From assembly GCF_021462225.1 (NCBI RefSeq), contig NC_061816.1, positions 13,541,390-13,605,389 on the forward strand: a stretch of 64,000 bases of DNA, in the 5' to 3' direction. Both the position numbers and the translations under genes were made by a program. This document shows positions 1 to 10,632 of the stretch, in pieces. Each line of letters starts with the position of its first letter. Within the stretch, counting starts at the first letter, position 1. Source of the DNA: Girardinichthys multiradiatus (Eukaryota; Chordata; Actinopteri; Cyprinodontiformes; Goodeidae). The notes under the pieces were generated by a model that was given only the letters and a program-made list of their open reading frames with translations, made no database searches and had not been told where the DNA came from.

Positions 1-182
1 ATAGGAATTTTGGGTTTTCATGAGCTGTATGCCAAAATCATTCGTATTAAGACAATAAAAGACCTGAAATATATCAGTTAGTGTGCAATGAATCTAAAAT
101 ATATGAATGTTAAATTTTCATCATGACATTATGGAAAATAATGAACTTTATCACAATATGCTAATATTTTGAGAAGGACCTG
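1..182 (-). mobile_element. Right end of a Tc1-like element (cut by window edge)
   Basis: The first 182 bases match the right terminal inverted repeat of the complete Tc1 copies at 3698-5303 and 45496-47105 almost base for base. They end in CTG followed by a TA dinucleotide (183-184), the expected Tc1 target site. The rest of the element, including any transposase, lies before the window. Strand is given as the transposase strand in the other two copies, since this end is in the same orientation as theirs. Confidence 0.9.
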
Positions 183-2159
183 TATACAGTCACTCACATT
201 CAATGGGTGAAAAATCTATTCAATAGAGAGCTCACCCAACCACAGTTTCAGGTTTTGGCCAAAGATTTCATAGAGGACAAAAAAAAAAGATCTTTCATGA
301 GATCGCCATAATTGACGAATTATTCCCAAAGTCCAAAAGCATTCATAGCCCCTTAATCGTTTTACAATTTATCACATTACTAATTTGGTTAATTCAAAAG
401 TCAGTTGATTGCAGTAAATTTTATCCAGGGGTAAAAGGGTCCACATGCTGCTTAACGAACCAGTAAAATACTTAGAGGGCAACGGTTCTATTGAAACAGA
501 ACTAATGTAAAGCAGCAAAGAAAATGCTGCCAAACTTAGACAGACATGTTAAATCAACTAAATAGAAATGTTAAAATCATGAGATACTGTAAGATCTGTC
601 TTGAAATACAGGAATGCACCTGAAAGAATCCAAAGATTAAAGTCAAATATCCCCTATTGTTGCCTTGGCAGTTAATCAATATCACTCCTTGTCTTTTAGC
701 TCCATGCCTCTGGATGTTGCACCCTCTCCAGCCATGAGGGCAATCAAGTCAGAAAGCATGTTCACACAGTATCACTGTGATGACACTGAAGGAGTGCAGT
801 GGATCTTATAGAATCTGGTAAATCTAACTTTAATCTTGTGTCCTGGTAAGAAGCCGACATTTTGAAATTCTGTATGTAGACAAACAGGTAAAGTGATGCT
901 CTTGTCTGACTCCATCCATCAACTCATTCGTGTGAGAATCATATGGACTCTGTCAAGAACCAAATTTTTAAATGCCATAAGGTTCAGAATGGATTAACTC
1001 TGACAAATATTTCATAGTCCAGATATAGTCCCTTGTGATGGCAATGAGTCACACATGGATGTATGATGTATATATATTTTATCCTGCTAAATGTCTATGC
1101 AATGAGTGACTGAACCAAGATTTAAAATTGGAGAGAATTTTTAGGAATTGTTTATAAGCAACTTAATACCTCACCCATGACTAATTCAGTTAACTGTATG
1201 CTGCAGGAAACATTTTTTAAAAACCTCACTGTAAATTCTGTTAGAATTTTAATGAGGTTTATTCTATTTCAAATATAAATTAAAGGTTTATATATATCCA
1301 TTTTAATAGCAGATAGGTGTCTTACGAGAGCATACTTTGCATAATTTTATGTTCTCTTCCTTTTTGTTGTCTGCCTTTTTTTAAGAAGTTAACATAGCAC
1401 AGAATATAGGCATATGTTACCAATTATTCAGCCTGTCCTTTTGTTATGGTTGAAAAAGTGTCACTTATTTATATATTTCACCAAATCAACATGAAGCAAA
1501 AATCTTTCAAATAACAGTTGTAAAGCAGTAATATGTATTGAATTCAATATTTATTACAGTTAAATATATAGGATCAATTAATAAAAAACTTAATCTCAAG
1601 GCACTTGAGGTTCTAATTCATATCTGCTATATTAAATACAAATCTAGTTTAAAACAATATTGTTCATTTATAGCTTTGCAACCTAATAACTGAGTGAAAT
1701 TAATACAATTATTTTAACTGATAAAATAATTTTGTCCCACTTCATGTTCAATGCTACAGTTAAAAGTGACCAACAACATAAAGTGATTCCACCAGTCACA
1801 CCACATTACAAAGCTTGTTACAGGACAATAGATTTAGGCACATCACAACATTGATCCATGTCTTTTCATCTAGAAGGTAGAAGTAAAAAGTTAAGTCATA
1901 AAACAGTTTTCAATTGATTTCCCCTCAGGGGTAATTGGGAAGCAAACACACTCAAGTTGATATTTTATTTAGTTTACTGTTAGCTTTCTCACATACTGGA
2001 TTGTAATTTCATTTGAGGAAGAGTAATTTGATGTGATCCTGTCAAAGGAACTATTTCAAGATTGCTTGTACACACACACGCACACACATATACGAGTCAA
2101 GACAGTACATAAAACCCCTGCAGATTTCATTTTTTAAAGTCCTCACTTGAACATCACCA

Positions 2160-2640
2160 CTTTGTTTTTGCTCATGTTATTTTATCTGGTTCAGGAAAGA
2201 CCTGGGCCAATAGAGATGGAAATTTCTTCTCTTTGTTTGACATTTCCATCTATATAAAGGCAGATACAGGGAGCCCTTGGCAGGAGCGGGAATGATGCCA
2301 TATTGATGTCTTCTCCAAGTGTTTAAATGTCGCTATAAGTTTAGTTGTCACTTCACAAACAGAATAAGAAATTCTGTAAAGATGAGCCAGTCCTGGCAGT
2401 TTGGGCGGGCGAAAGAGAATACATACATAGAAAAGCAGGAAAATGTTCTTGCGAGCCTGCTGTGAGTGTTTTTGTTTTACCTTGAGCTGTGTTTGTCCCC
2501 TGTGCGTCGCGCTGAGCAAAAAAACAATATGTCAACCAAATGCTTTCCCTTTTTAACTGTTCCCCAGAAAAGTATTCATACCTCTTAAACTTTCTCACTC
2601 TTTCCAAAATGGTTCAAACTGGAAGGAGATCTTGTTTGAA
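2160..2640. other. Candidate conserved non-coding block
   Basis: About 480 bp with few homopolymers and no match to a repeat family I know, set in much more AT-rich DNA. Overlapping 80-90-residue open frames on the minus strand show no domain. It could be a regulatory element or just unique sequence. This is inference from composition only. Confidence 0.25.
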
Positions 2641-3069
2641 CTCCAATTTAAAAGTCCTGGTATAGATTCTCAATTGGATTTATGCTTCGATTATGACTGA
2701 GCAATTCAAGCTTTCCTCAAGGATTACTGCACTTAGTTTGAAGAGCTAATTAAAGGTTAACAATGCATATTAAGTTCATGATTGCTATTATTACTCTCAG
2801 AAGGATAGCTGTTTAACCAAGCACAGATATATAACCACCAAATCAAAAACTCAAATGAAAATACTAAAACAATAGAAGTAACAATGGAGCAAAATAAACA
2901 CATAATGTTAAACATCCATGTAAGCACAGCCACACTGCAATCTATGGCTATAGTTTTTTCAACATAGCTATTATGTTTCAAGTAATACTGCAAAGGTTTA
3001 GCATGGAACATGCTAGCTTAATGCAATGAAAAATCTATCAGAATTCCCATTTATTGCTCACAGTTGGAA

Positions 3070-3480
3070 TCCCCGTGATGTCATAGTAGAATAAAACCAT
3101 GAGCACTGCAGAGTTCTTCCGCTTTGCTGCTGCTCTTCATAGGCTGCAATGGGAAGAACACACATGTGAGTTTCTTGATCTTATTGGGCGAGTGAAAGAC
3201 TGCATCTTTGAAGGAAAACATTGGATCCAAAGCAATGCACGATCTGCTGCTTGTGTATCCAGTGACCGTACCCCGGTCGAAAATAACATTAGCCGCCCAA
3301 CTTGCCTGAGCTGTCTTGAGCCAAAGATTCTCCATGAAGGGATGGTGTCCCTAATTATGTTGACAGAGCATTTTTTTCCCACTGCCTGAAGAAGACTGCG
3401 TTGAAACTCTTCACACTGCTCACATGTCCAAACTGCTCTGTTGATCGCCGCCACACAACTCACTGGTTCTATTGGATGTC
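3070..3480. other. Candidate conserved non-coding block
   Basis: About 400 bp of balanced composition with open frames of 84-108 residues on both strands (for example 3099-3389 plus, 3137-3463 minus). None has a recognisable domain, and the two strands are open over the same interval, which argues against a real exon. It is the most gene-like looking non-repeat block in the first 10 kb. Confidence 0.25.
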
Positions 3481-3697
3481 CTCCTGTTTATCAAAATGTT
3501 TCAAGTAAGAGGTTGTGTCTGGCCAGAGAAAACTCGTTTAGGATAAACCAGTTTTTCTTTGTTTGAGGTGTTTAACTGTGTTAATACTAACGCCACTGAG
3601 CTACAAAAACTTGTTTTGAAAAGTAGACTTTTTAACCATTTTACCTGTGTTTTCTATTCATCTCCTTTCACTATAACCTACATAAAATGTTTATATA

Positions 3698-3893
3698 CAG
3701 GTCCTTCTCAAAATATTAGCATATTGTGATAAAGTTAATTATTTTCCATAATGTCATGATGAAAATTTAACATTCATATATTTTAGATTCATTGCACACT
3801 AACTGAAATATTTCAGGTCTTTTATTGTCTTAATACGGATGATTGAAACAGCTCATGAAAACCCCAAATTCCTATCTCACAAAATTAGCATAT
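3698..3893 (+). repeat. Left terminal inverted repeat of Tc1 copy 1
   Basis: Left arm running from the CAG tip to the inner direct repeat at 3875-3893. It pairs with the reverse complement of 5104-5303. Near 3845 a short stretch, present as TTTTGGCATAC in the other arm, is altered or lost, so the two arms are not perfectly symmetrical. Confidence 0.85.
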
Positions 3894-3970
3894 TTCATCC
3901 GACCAATAAAAGAAAAGTGTTTTTAATACAAAAAACGTCAACCTTCAAATAATCATGTACAGTTATGCAC

Positions 3971-4975
3971 TCAATACTTGGTCAGGAAAACTTTTGCAGA
4001 AATGACTGCTTCAATGCGGCGTGGCATGGAGGCAATCAGCCTGTGGCACTGCTGAGGTCTTACGGAGGCCCAGGATGCTTCGATAGCGGCCTTTAGCTCA
4101 TCCAGAGTGTTGGGTCTTGAGTCTCTCAACGTTCTCTTCACAATATCCCACAGATTCTCTATGGGGTTCAGGTCAGGAGAGTTGGCAGGCCAATTGAGCA
4201 CAGTGATACCATGGTCAGTAAACAATTTACCAGTGGTTTTGGCAATGTGAGCAGGTGCCAGGTCGTGCTGAAAAATGAACTCTTCATCTCCATAAAGCTT
4301 TTCAGCAGATGGAAGCATGAAGTGCTCCAAAATCTCCTGATAGCTAGCTGCATTGACCCTGCGCTTGATAAAACACAGTGGACCAACACCAGCAGCTGAC
4401 ACGGCACCCCAGACCATCACTGACTGTGGGTACCTGACACTGGACTTCTGGCATTTTGGCATTTCCTTCTCCCCAGTCTTCCTCCAGACTCTGGCACCTT
4501 GATTTCCGAATGACATGCAGAATTTGCTTTCATCTGAAAAAAGTACTTTGGACCACTGAGCAACAGTCCAGTGCTGCTTCTCTGTAGCCCAGGTCAGGCG
4601 CTTCTGCCGATGTTTCTGGTTCAAAAGTGGCTTGACCTGGGGAATGCGGCACCTGTAGCCCATTTCCTGCACACGCCTGTGCACGGTGGCTCTGGATGTT
4701 TCTACACCAGACTCAGTCCACTGCTTCCGCAGGTCCCCCAAGGTCTGGAATCGGCCCTTCTCCACAATCTTCCTCAGGGTCCGGTCACCTCTTCTCGTTG
4801 TGCAGCGTTTTCTGCCACACTTTTTCCTTCCCACAGACTTCCCACTGAGGTGCCTTGATACAGCACTCTGGGAACAGCCTATTCGTTCAGAAATTTCTTT
4901 CTGTGTCTTACCCTCTTGCTTGAGGGTGTCAATAGTGGCCTTCTGGACAGCAGTCAGGTCGGCAGTCTTACCCAT
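3971..4975 (-). CDS. Tc1-like transposase, intact DD34E, 334 aa
   Basis: Cut-and-paste transposase that binds the element's terminal repeats in the nucleus and moves the element to TA sites. Length is normal for Tc1 transposases (about 340 aa). Residues 7-45 form a first helix-turn-helix (around QKEISERIGCSQSAVSRHL). A basic GRKKCGRKR stretch at 49-57 is a GRPR-like or nuclear-localisation segment, and a second HTH spans about 60-108. The catalytic triad is complete: D148 (in FSDES), D238 (in QHDLAPAH) and E273 (in NPIENLW), with 34 residues between the last two. The start is the first Met, just inside the right inverted repeat. Unusual residues against the family are the IAK and KLF after D238 and the C-terminal VFLTKY, where copy 2 has GFPTKY. 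Activity is therefore plausible but not certain. Confidence 0.93.
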   Translation of the reverse strand: MGKTADLTAVQKATIDTLKQEGKTQKEISERIGCSQSAVSRHLSGKSVGRKKCGRKRCTTRRGDRTLRKIVEKGRFQTLGDLRKQWTESGVETSRATVHRRVQEMGYRCRIPQVKPLLNQKHRQKRLTWATEKQHWTVAQWSKVLFSDESKFCMSFGNQGARVWRKTGEKEMPKCQKSSVRYPQSVMVWGAVSAAGVGPLCFIKRRVNAASYQEILEHFMLPSAEKLYGDEEFIFQHDLAPAHIAKTTGKLFTDHGITVLNWPANSPDLNPIENLWDIVKRTLRDSRPNTLDELKAAIEASWASVRPQQCHRLIASMPRRIEAVISAKVFLTKY

Positions 4976-5103
4976 GATTGGGGTTTTGAGTGATGAACCA
5001 GGCTGAGAGTTTTAAAGGCCTCAGGAATCTTTTGCAGGTGTTTAGAGTTAACTCGTTGATTCAGATGATTAGGTTCATAGCTCGTTTAGAGACCCTTTTA
5101 ATG

Positions 5104-5303
5104 ATATGCTAATTTTGTGAGATAGGAATTCTGGGTTTTCATGAGCTGTATGCCAAAATCATCCGTATTAAGACAATAAAAGACCTGAAATATTTCAGTT
5201 AGTGTGCAATGAATCTAAAATATATGAATGTTAAATTTTCATCATGACATTATGGAAAATAATGAACTTTATCACAATATGCTAATATTTTGAGAAGGGC
5301 CTG
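5104..5303 (-). repeat. Right terminal inverted repeat of Tc1 copy 1
   Basis: Right arm from the inner direct repeat at 5104-5122 out to the CTG tip at 5303. It matches the left arm in reverse complement and also matches the fragment at 1-182 and the right end at 46907-47105. Confidence 0.85.
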
Positions 5304-5305
5304 TA

Positions 5306-6379
5306 GTCCTAGATATGCTAAGTTGTCCACATTATCCCTAATGCTAAAGCTCTGGTAATGCTAAGGTGGTAGTCACTATTAGTTCTGCTGTTTACTACAT
5401 GGCTTGTTCTGTTCGAGCTGTGATTGACCACAGCATGTCGCCAGTGCCCAGGCACACATTATTTGTTTTAGTGGCACTTATCACATGTGGAATTTAGAGG
5501 CATTGATAAATAGCACCACAACCACTATTTTCTTAGTTGTTAACTGAGCCGCTATTTCTGGTGTGACATCATCACGCCTGTCATCAAGATGGCCACATTG
5601 TGAGTTCTTATCAATTTTTTTGCTGCCATCTTGGTAGTCCATAATTCCATTCAATCCATCACTGGGATGGCTAGTCAACACAACATTAAGAATCAGTTGT
5701 CCAAAAGGGTATTGATCTCTAATTGAGCAAATTATTCTTAAAACAAAAAATGTTATATTAACCCTTCAGCTTTGTATTGTGAACTCTTTTAAAACTGTTG
5801 CCTCATTCCAAATTCAAAACAAACCTTGGTTCTTCACAAAGTTTTTCACATAAAAACCAAATCTATTGTTGCACAACAACACGACACCAAGAAAGTATTT
5901 AAATACAAACATATGTGGGGTCTGAATAAAGGAAGAAACTCTATGGCAACACTATTGGGTTTTTTCAGTGATATCAGTTGTGCAGTGTTTGAACTGAGCT
6001 TGACTGGAGTCTCAACTCACAAGTAAAACGGTGGAGGAGAGGGAGCCTAAAGTGGAAAGTATCATTACCTCATGCTATAAATGGCAGACTCTGCACTTTA
6101 GACATTAGGGTGAACGTGAGTACTCCGCTTGGCCAACCTCTATGACAGAACGAGATGTAACCAATCTTTTTTTTTTTGCTGAATAAAACAGATGAATATT
6201 TAGCAAATTGATCTATGTCTTCTATGTTTTATTCACTTTGTTTTGCCCTTTGTTTTTCTTTATTTTTTTTTTTTCTGCTTTGACTTACGAGATTTTAAAC
6301 TCTGATGGAATTTTAAACTTTTTAAAGGTTTTTGCCAACAATTTTCTTAGACATCTGACAGGAAAGAAGTTATCTCTCT
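5306..6379. other. Non-coding stretch, no gene recognised
   Basis: AT-rich unique-looking DNA with poly(T) runs near 6170 and 6260. Short open frames (for example 5826-6026 plus) have no recognisable domain. Nothing else is seen. Confidence 0.6.
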
Positions 6380-7225
6380 ACTTCTAAGGTGACTAAGACT
6401 AAGGTGATGGTTTTTGGAAACCCTGCTGAGACCCTCAATGTGTTTTAGATTCCTTGACCCAGTATATTAAGCCAGTTGCCATGAACAAAGTGGACACTGA
6501 TCTTAAATTCACTAGTCATATTAAGGCAGTTGTTAAATCAAGGTTTTTCTATTTGCTAAAATGGCACCAATTCTTTCTAAGCAGCACATTGAGACAGTAG
6601 TTCATGCCTTTGTTACCACTCGGCTGGATTACTGTAATGCACTTTATGTAGGGGTCAGTGCTTCGTCCATCACTTATCTCCAGAGGCTGCGAAATAGTAA
6701 AGCTTGACTTTTAACTGATACTCTGAGAGGGTTGATACATTTCTCCCATTTAGCTTCACTTTACTGGCTGCCCATTGCTTTTAGGATTCATTTTAAAATT
6801 ATTCTATTGGCTTTTAAAGCCCTTGGATGAGTCCTTTCTACATCCAATCTCTCTGAACGTTTGCACCCTTATTCACCTACCAGCTCTCTCAGGTCAGCTG
6901 ATCAGCTGCTTCTGAGCACACCTTGGACTGAACATAAACTCAGAGGAGCCTGTGCTTTTGCAGCACATCTGCCCTTGGAAAACATCTTTACACCATGACC
7001 CTTGACACCTTGTGGGATTTTGGATTTAACTCATTTTTATGCTGGTTGTTTTAATTTGATTTTATGCCGTTTTTCTATTGCTTTGATTTAGGGCTGTTAA
7101 TTATTTTTCTCTGTTTTTAATTTTGTTATTTTATTGAATTTTGTAACTGTTTTCTGTTTGTTTTCATTTGCTCTAACTGTAAAGCACTTTGGTCCTGTGC
7201 TTTATAAAGAAACTCGTCTTGGAAT
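6380..7225 (+). pseudogene. L2-like LINE 3' end (decayed RT C-terminus and 3' UTR)
   Basis: The plus strand carries a degenerate version of the end of teleost L2-type ORF2. It includes the segment reading HAFVTTRLDYCNALYVG near 6605-6655 and SHLASLYWLP..FRI near 6750-6790, both characteristic of the region after the reverse-transcriptase domain. In-frame stops interrupt it. The 3' end has the GTAAAGCACTTTGGTC motif near 7180-7195 followed by TTTATAAA, a common LINE 3' terminus in fish. The RT catalytic core is missing, so this is a 5'-truncated dead copy. Confidence 0.75.
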
Positions 7226-7520
7226 GGATTGGAAGCAAAAACATCCCCACAGCATAATGCTGCCACCACCACATATAACTGTGGAAATTTGGATTATGTG
7301 CAGCATACATTTTCTGTTATCCATAGCATTTTGTAGTTAGTTTTGATGTCTGATCAGACTAGATTACCTTCATTCACATTATTGCTGAATATTCCACATG
7401 GGTTGTAGCAAACTGCAAATGGGACTTCCTGTGTGTTGGTATCCCTGAACTGTCTGGTTTGTTCCTTGGTCGTCATCTGTGAGGCTTCTTGCAAAGAAAT
7501 CACAATATCGAGCAGCAGTG
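7226..7520 (-). pseudogene. Tc1-like transposase relic
   Basis: Contains the stretch around ACATCCCCACAGCATAATG at 7240-7275, the antisense of the HGGGSIM(L/V)WG region of many Tc1 transposases. Further matches to the antisense transposase follow (around ATCAGACTAGA at 7352-7365 and CCACATGGGTTGTAGCAAAC at 7393-7415). No terminal repeats or open frame survive. It resembles the family of the 38024-39541 element, in the opposite orientation. Confidence 0.6.
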
Positions 7521-7559
7521 TGTGGTTCTTTAAGGATTTTGTGGCGCTAGGTGCCTTTC

Positions 7560-7705
7560 ATTCATTAGTAGCTGGACAGAGCAAAGAGAGAAGTGGAAGA
7601 CATGCAGCAAATGGCCTAGGGCTTTGAATTGAACCAGGAACATCTGCATTGCGGACTGTTGTCTCTGCATATCGTGCGCCTGTTTTACCAGTGAGCCTTG
7701 GGGCA
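7560..7705 (-). repeat. tRNA-derived SINE fragment
   Basis: On the minus strand a polymerase III A-box-like motif lies at 7679-7690 (TGGTAAAACAGG) and a B-box-like motif at 7625-7635 (GGTTCAATTCA), about 43 bp apart. The surrounding text resembles a common teleost tRNA-derived repeat. It is too diverged to be a functional tRNA gene, and no cloverleaf can be completed. Confidence 0.5.
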
Positions 7706-7710
7706 TCCCG

Positions 7711-8602
7711 GTATGTGTTTTCTTTTCACCTCAGTCCTTAGGTTTGGTTGAATCATGCTCTTCACTTTGAAAATACATTATGACATTTGGTGCTGTGGCA
7801 GCTGCTAAGTACTCAATCAAAGGAAAAATGCACATCAACCCTTGTGTGTACTGTGCTTACTTATTATAAGCATGAGATTCTGCTCTTAGAGATACACACT
7901 TCTGTCAGGGCTTGTGATTATATGTCAGCAGGAGTGGGGCAGTCAGGGGGAGGCGCTGGGTTATCTTCATGGCTCCACAAGAACTAGATGGAGGAAAGGG
8001 AACATCTTAAAAACTCTCGCCAGGACTCTCAGCGATAAGAAAAGGACGCTTTATTGGGCGGGCATTGTATAATGGAAAATGGCAGCAGGATGGTCACAAA
8101 AGACTTTTTCCTCCCCTGCAATTTACATGCCTTATAAGGAATCATTGTAAATCATCTGTTGAACACTCTGACCACAGCTGTATAGGATAATGTATGCCCA
8201 ACATTTGATGTTTCCAGTCCTTAATATGCCAACATGCTCTTTTGGCATTGCTTAAAGCATGTTAACTGGGTCCTTGATTTGAGATAAAAATCTATGATTC
8301 CACACATGCATCTATAATGGAAGGAAAAAATTGAAATTTTCTTCACCGAGGTCTGACTTGATGACATCGCCACGGCTTGTTGACTTTACAATCCACAGCG
8401 GAAAATCTGCTTTTTTGATGAGCAAAAGAAAAAATATGTTTTCTACACTTCACACTTTGCTATATTTATTGATTGATGCACTGGGGTAAGTATCCAGTGA
8501 TGTCTTAGTAAATAATGAAATGTGCTAACTTGATGCAAAACCCAGCAGTACAAAGATCTAGACAAACACTATTAGCAGTCAAATAAGTATGACTCAAATA
8601 TA
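7711..8602. other. Non-coding stretch, no gene recognised
   Basis: No recognisable repeat or coding signal. The part from about 7990 to 8310 is less AT-rich than its surroundings and could be an old repeat or LTR remnant, but I see no paired termini. Confidence 0.5.
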
Positions 8603-9556
8603 TAGTGCTGTGAAAAAGTATTTATCCCCTTACAGATTTCTTTATTTTTACTTTTTAAATATTTTAGATGACTGAACATATTTTCAGACCATAAAATATA
8701 TGATCTGCATCTGTGCAAACATTTTAAAAAGCTTTGACTACCTTTAACTACGGTGTTGCAAAACCTTGGTTTTTTGTTGTTTTTTTATTTAAAGATAGAA
8801 TTATTGGTGTTCCCCAGATTGTTGTCTTGCTACATAACCCAAGTGAGCTTGAGCTTAAGTGAACAAACAAATGGACATTGTCCTTCAGGGGAGCATAATT
8901 CATGGCTCCATCAATTATGGCAACTCCTTGAGGCAACAAAGCTGCCCCTGACCATCGCACTGCCACTGCCATGTTTGACTGTGGGTGTGATGTTCTTTTT
9001 TCGAGAATATTATGCTAGGTTTTACTCTAAATGTAATGGGCCTTTGTGTTCATTTTGGTCAGCAGTTCTTTGGACCTTGGAATTCTCCCACGGATGCTAG
9101 GTTTGACTGGGATCTTTAATGTTGAATTATGAACAGTGACCTTACTCTCATTGAGGTCAGTGAGGCCTGCAGTGCTTTAGATGTTGTACTGGGCTCTTTT
9201 GTGACCTCCTGGATGAATCCCTGATATTGGTAGCTGGTCATTTCTAGGAAGGTTTAATACTGTTCAAAGTTTTCTCTGTTTGTGAATATGTTGAATTTCC
9301 TTAGACTAGGGCACAATCTGTTGTTATTTGGGATCTTTCAGGAAGGTTTTGTTCAACTCATTCTTTGATTTGAAAGATCAGGCAGTTTTGAAGCCTCTGT
9401 TTGGCTGGTGAAAGTGAAAAAAAAAAAAAAAGTTAATCGCAGCTAATTAATGTTTAAACTTGAAGGACAAATAGTTTTTCACTCACAGGCTTGGTTTCGT
9501 TTGTATATCTTATTTCACTGAATAAAGGAAATCTTCATTAAAGTATTCATGAAGGA
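8603..9556 (-). pseudogene. Decayed Tc1-like element (minus-strand transposase)
   Basis: The left end begins next to a TA with TAGTGCTGTGAAAAAG, a known Tc1 terminal motif with C changed to T at the tip. Inside are antisense transposase relics: the block around 8900-9010 (antisense of the catalytic-core region with GGGSVMVWG) and 9040-9260 (antisense of the N-terminal HTH region). A second copy of the CAAATAGTTTTTCAC motif lies at 9466-9480. Poly(A) and several deletions interrupt it, and no frame remains. The same family recurs on the other strand at 49640-50815. The right terminus appears cut by the next element at 9557. Confidence 0.7.
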
Positions 9557-10061
9557 CAGTACAGACCAAAAGTTTGGACACACCTTCTCATTCAAAGAGT
9601 TTCATGACTACGAATATTGTAGCTTCACACTGAAGGCATCAAAACTATGAATTAACACATGTGGAATTATATACTGACCAAAAAAGTGTGAAACAACTGA
9701 AAATATGTCTTATATTCTAGGTTCTTCAAAGTAGCTACCTTTTGCTTTGATTACTGTTACGCACACTCTTGGCATTCTGTTGATGAGCTTCAAGAGGTAG
9801 TCACCTGAAATGGTTTTCACTTCACAGGTGTGCCCTGTCAGGTTTAATAAGTGGGATTTCAAGCCTTATAAATGGGGTTGGGACTATCAGCTGTGTACTG
9901 TATCCACCTCCTGCACAACACAGCCGATAGTCCTACTGAATTGACTGTTAGAATTTGTATTATGGCAAGAAAAAAGCAGCTAAGTAAAGAAAAACGACCA
10001 AAAAAAAAAAAAAACATTTCAGGTGACTACTTCTTGAAACTCATCAACAGAATTCCAAGAG
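9557..10061 (+). pseudogene. Internally deleted Tc1-like element, left part
   Basis: Starts with CAGTACAGACCAAAAGTTTG, the terminal repeat of a common teleost Tc1 family, followed by its usual 5' non-coding region. The transposase start MARKKQLSKEKR is present near 9962-9997. It is then joined directly, through a poly(A)-like run, to the transposase C-terminal segment reading ISGDYFLKLINRIPRV, so the whole DDE domain has been lost. The right terminal repeat is absent because a LINE sequence begins at about 10062. Confidence 0.8.
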
Positions 10062-10632
10062 TGACAGACAGATCGGTGCGGCTGCCGCAGTAATGGGGGC
10101 GCTGTGGTGGTCCATTGTGGTGAAGAGAGAGCTGAGCCGAAAAGCGAAGCTCTCGATTTACCGGTCGGTCTACGTTCCTACCCTCACCTATGGCTATGAA
10201 CTTTGGGTCATGACTGACAGAATGAGATCCCGGATACAAGCGGCTGAAATGAGCTTCCTCCGTAGGGTGGCCGGGCACTCCCTTAGAGATAGGGTGAGGA
10301 GCTCGGCCATCTGGGAGGGGCTCGGCGTAGAGCCGCTGCTCCTCCACATCGAGAGGAGCCAGTTCAGGTGGTGCGGACATCTATACCGGATCCCTCCTGG
10401 ACTCCTTCCTCGGGAGGTCTTCCAGGCACATCCCACTGGGAGGAGGCCCAGAGGATGGCCCAGGACACGCTGAAGGGACTAGGTCTCGGCTGGCCTGGGA
10501 ACGCCTTGGGCTCCACCCGGAGGAGCTGGAGGAGGTGTCTGGGGAGAGGGACGTCTGGGTGTCTCTGCTGAGTCTGCTGCCCCCGCGACCCGGTCCCGGA
10601 TAAGCGGAAGACAACGAGTACGAGTGCGAGAA
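10062..10632 (+). pseudogene. RTE/Rex3-like LINE 3' fragment
   Basis: GC-richer than its surroundings and coding-like on the plus strand. The 126-aa frame at 10093-10473 reads through the conserved post-RT region (KRELSRKAKLSIYRS, RIQAAEMSFLRRVAGHSLRD, GRRPRGWPRTR). A frameshift follows, after which the PPEELEEVSGERDVW and LLPPRPGPG-type end continues to about 10600. The 3' end is AAGCGGAAGA plus a degenerate short tandem tail. The RT catalytic motifs are upstream of the truncation and missing. I assign it to the teleost RTE/Rex3 group from this C-terminus and tail; the exact family is uncertain. Confidence 0.7.

Larger units (their letters stand above)
183..3697. other. Non-coding stretch, no gene recognised
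   Basis: AT-rich DNA between two Tc1 elements in the same orientation. Open frames are short and overlap on both strands without recognisable domains. Two blocks of more balanced composition (about 2160-2640 and 3070-3480) stand out and are described separately. A short CA-rich run lies near 2070-2095. Confidence 0.6.
3698..5303 (-). mobile_element. Complete Tc1-like DNA transposon, copy 1
   Basis: A 1606-bp element flanked by TA on both sides (3696-3697, 5304-5305). The ends are long near-perfect inverted repeats of about 200 bp starting CAG. Each arm holds an outer and an inner copy of a motif around TTAGCATAT (outer next to the tip; inner at 3875-3893 on the left and 5104-5122 on the right). 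This is the IR/DR arrangement known from Sleeping Beauty-like Tc1 elements, where the transposase binds both direct repeats. The transposase gene fills the middle on the minus strand. The structure is complete and the reading frame uninterrupted, so this copy could be recent. Confidence 0.95.

Noticed and set aside
3137..3463. 108-aa minus-strand frame as an exon
   Set aside because: Open on both strands at once, no domain, and no splice-site pattern that would support it.
4168..4858. Other-phase frames over Tc1 copy 1 (and the same over copy 2)
   Set aside because: They are shadows of the transposase gene on both strands and show no own domain.
7625..7690. tRNA gene on the minus strand
   Set aside because: Box-like motifs are diverged and the acceptor stem cannot be paired; best read as a SINE relic.
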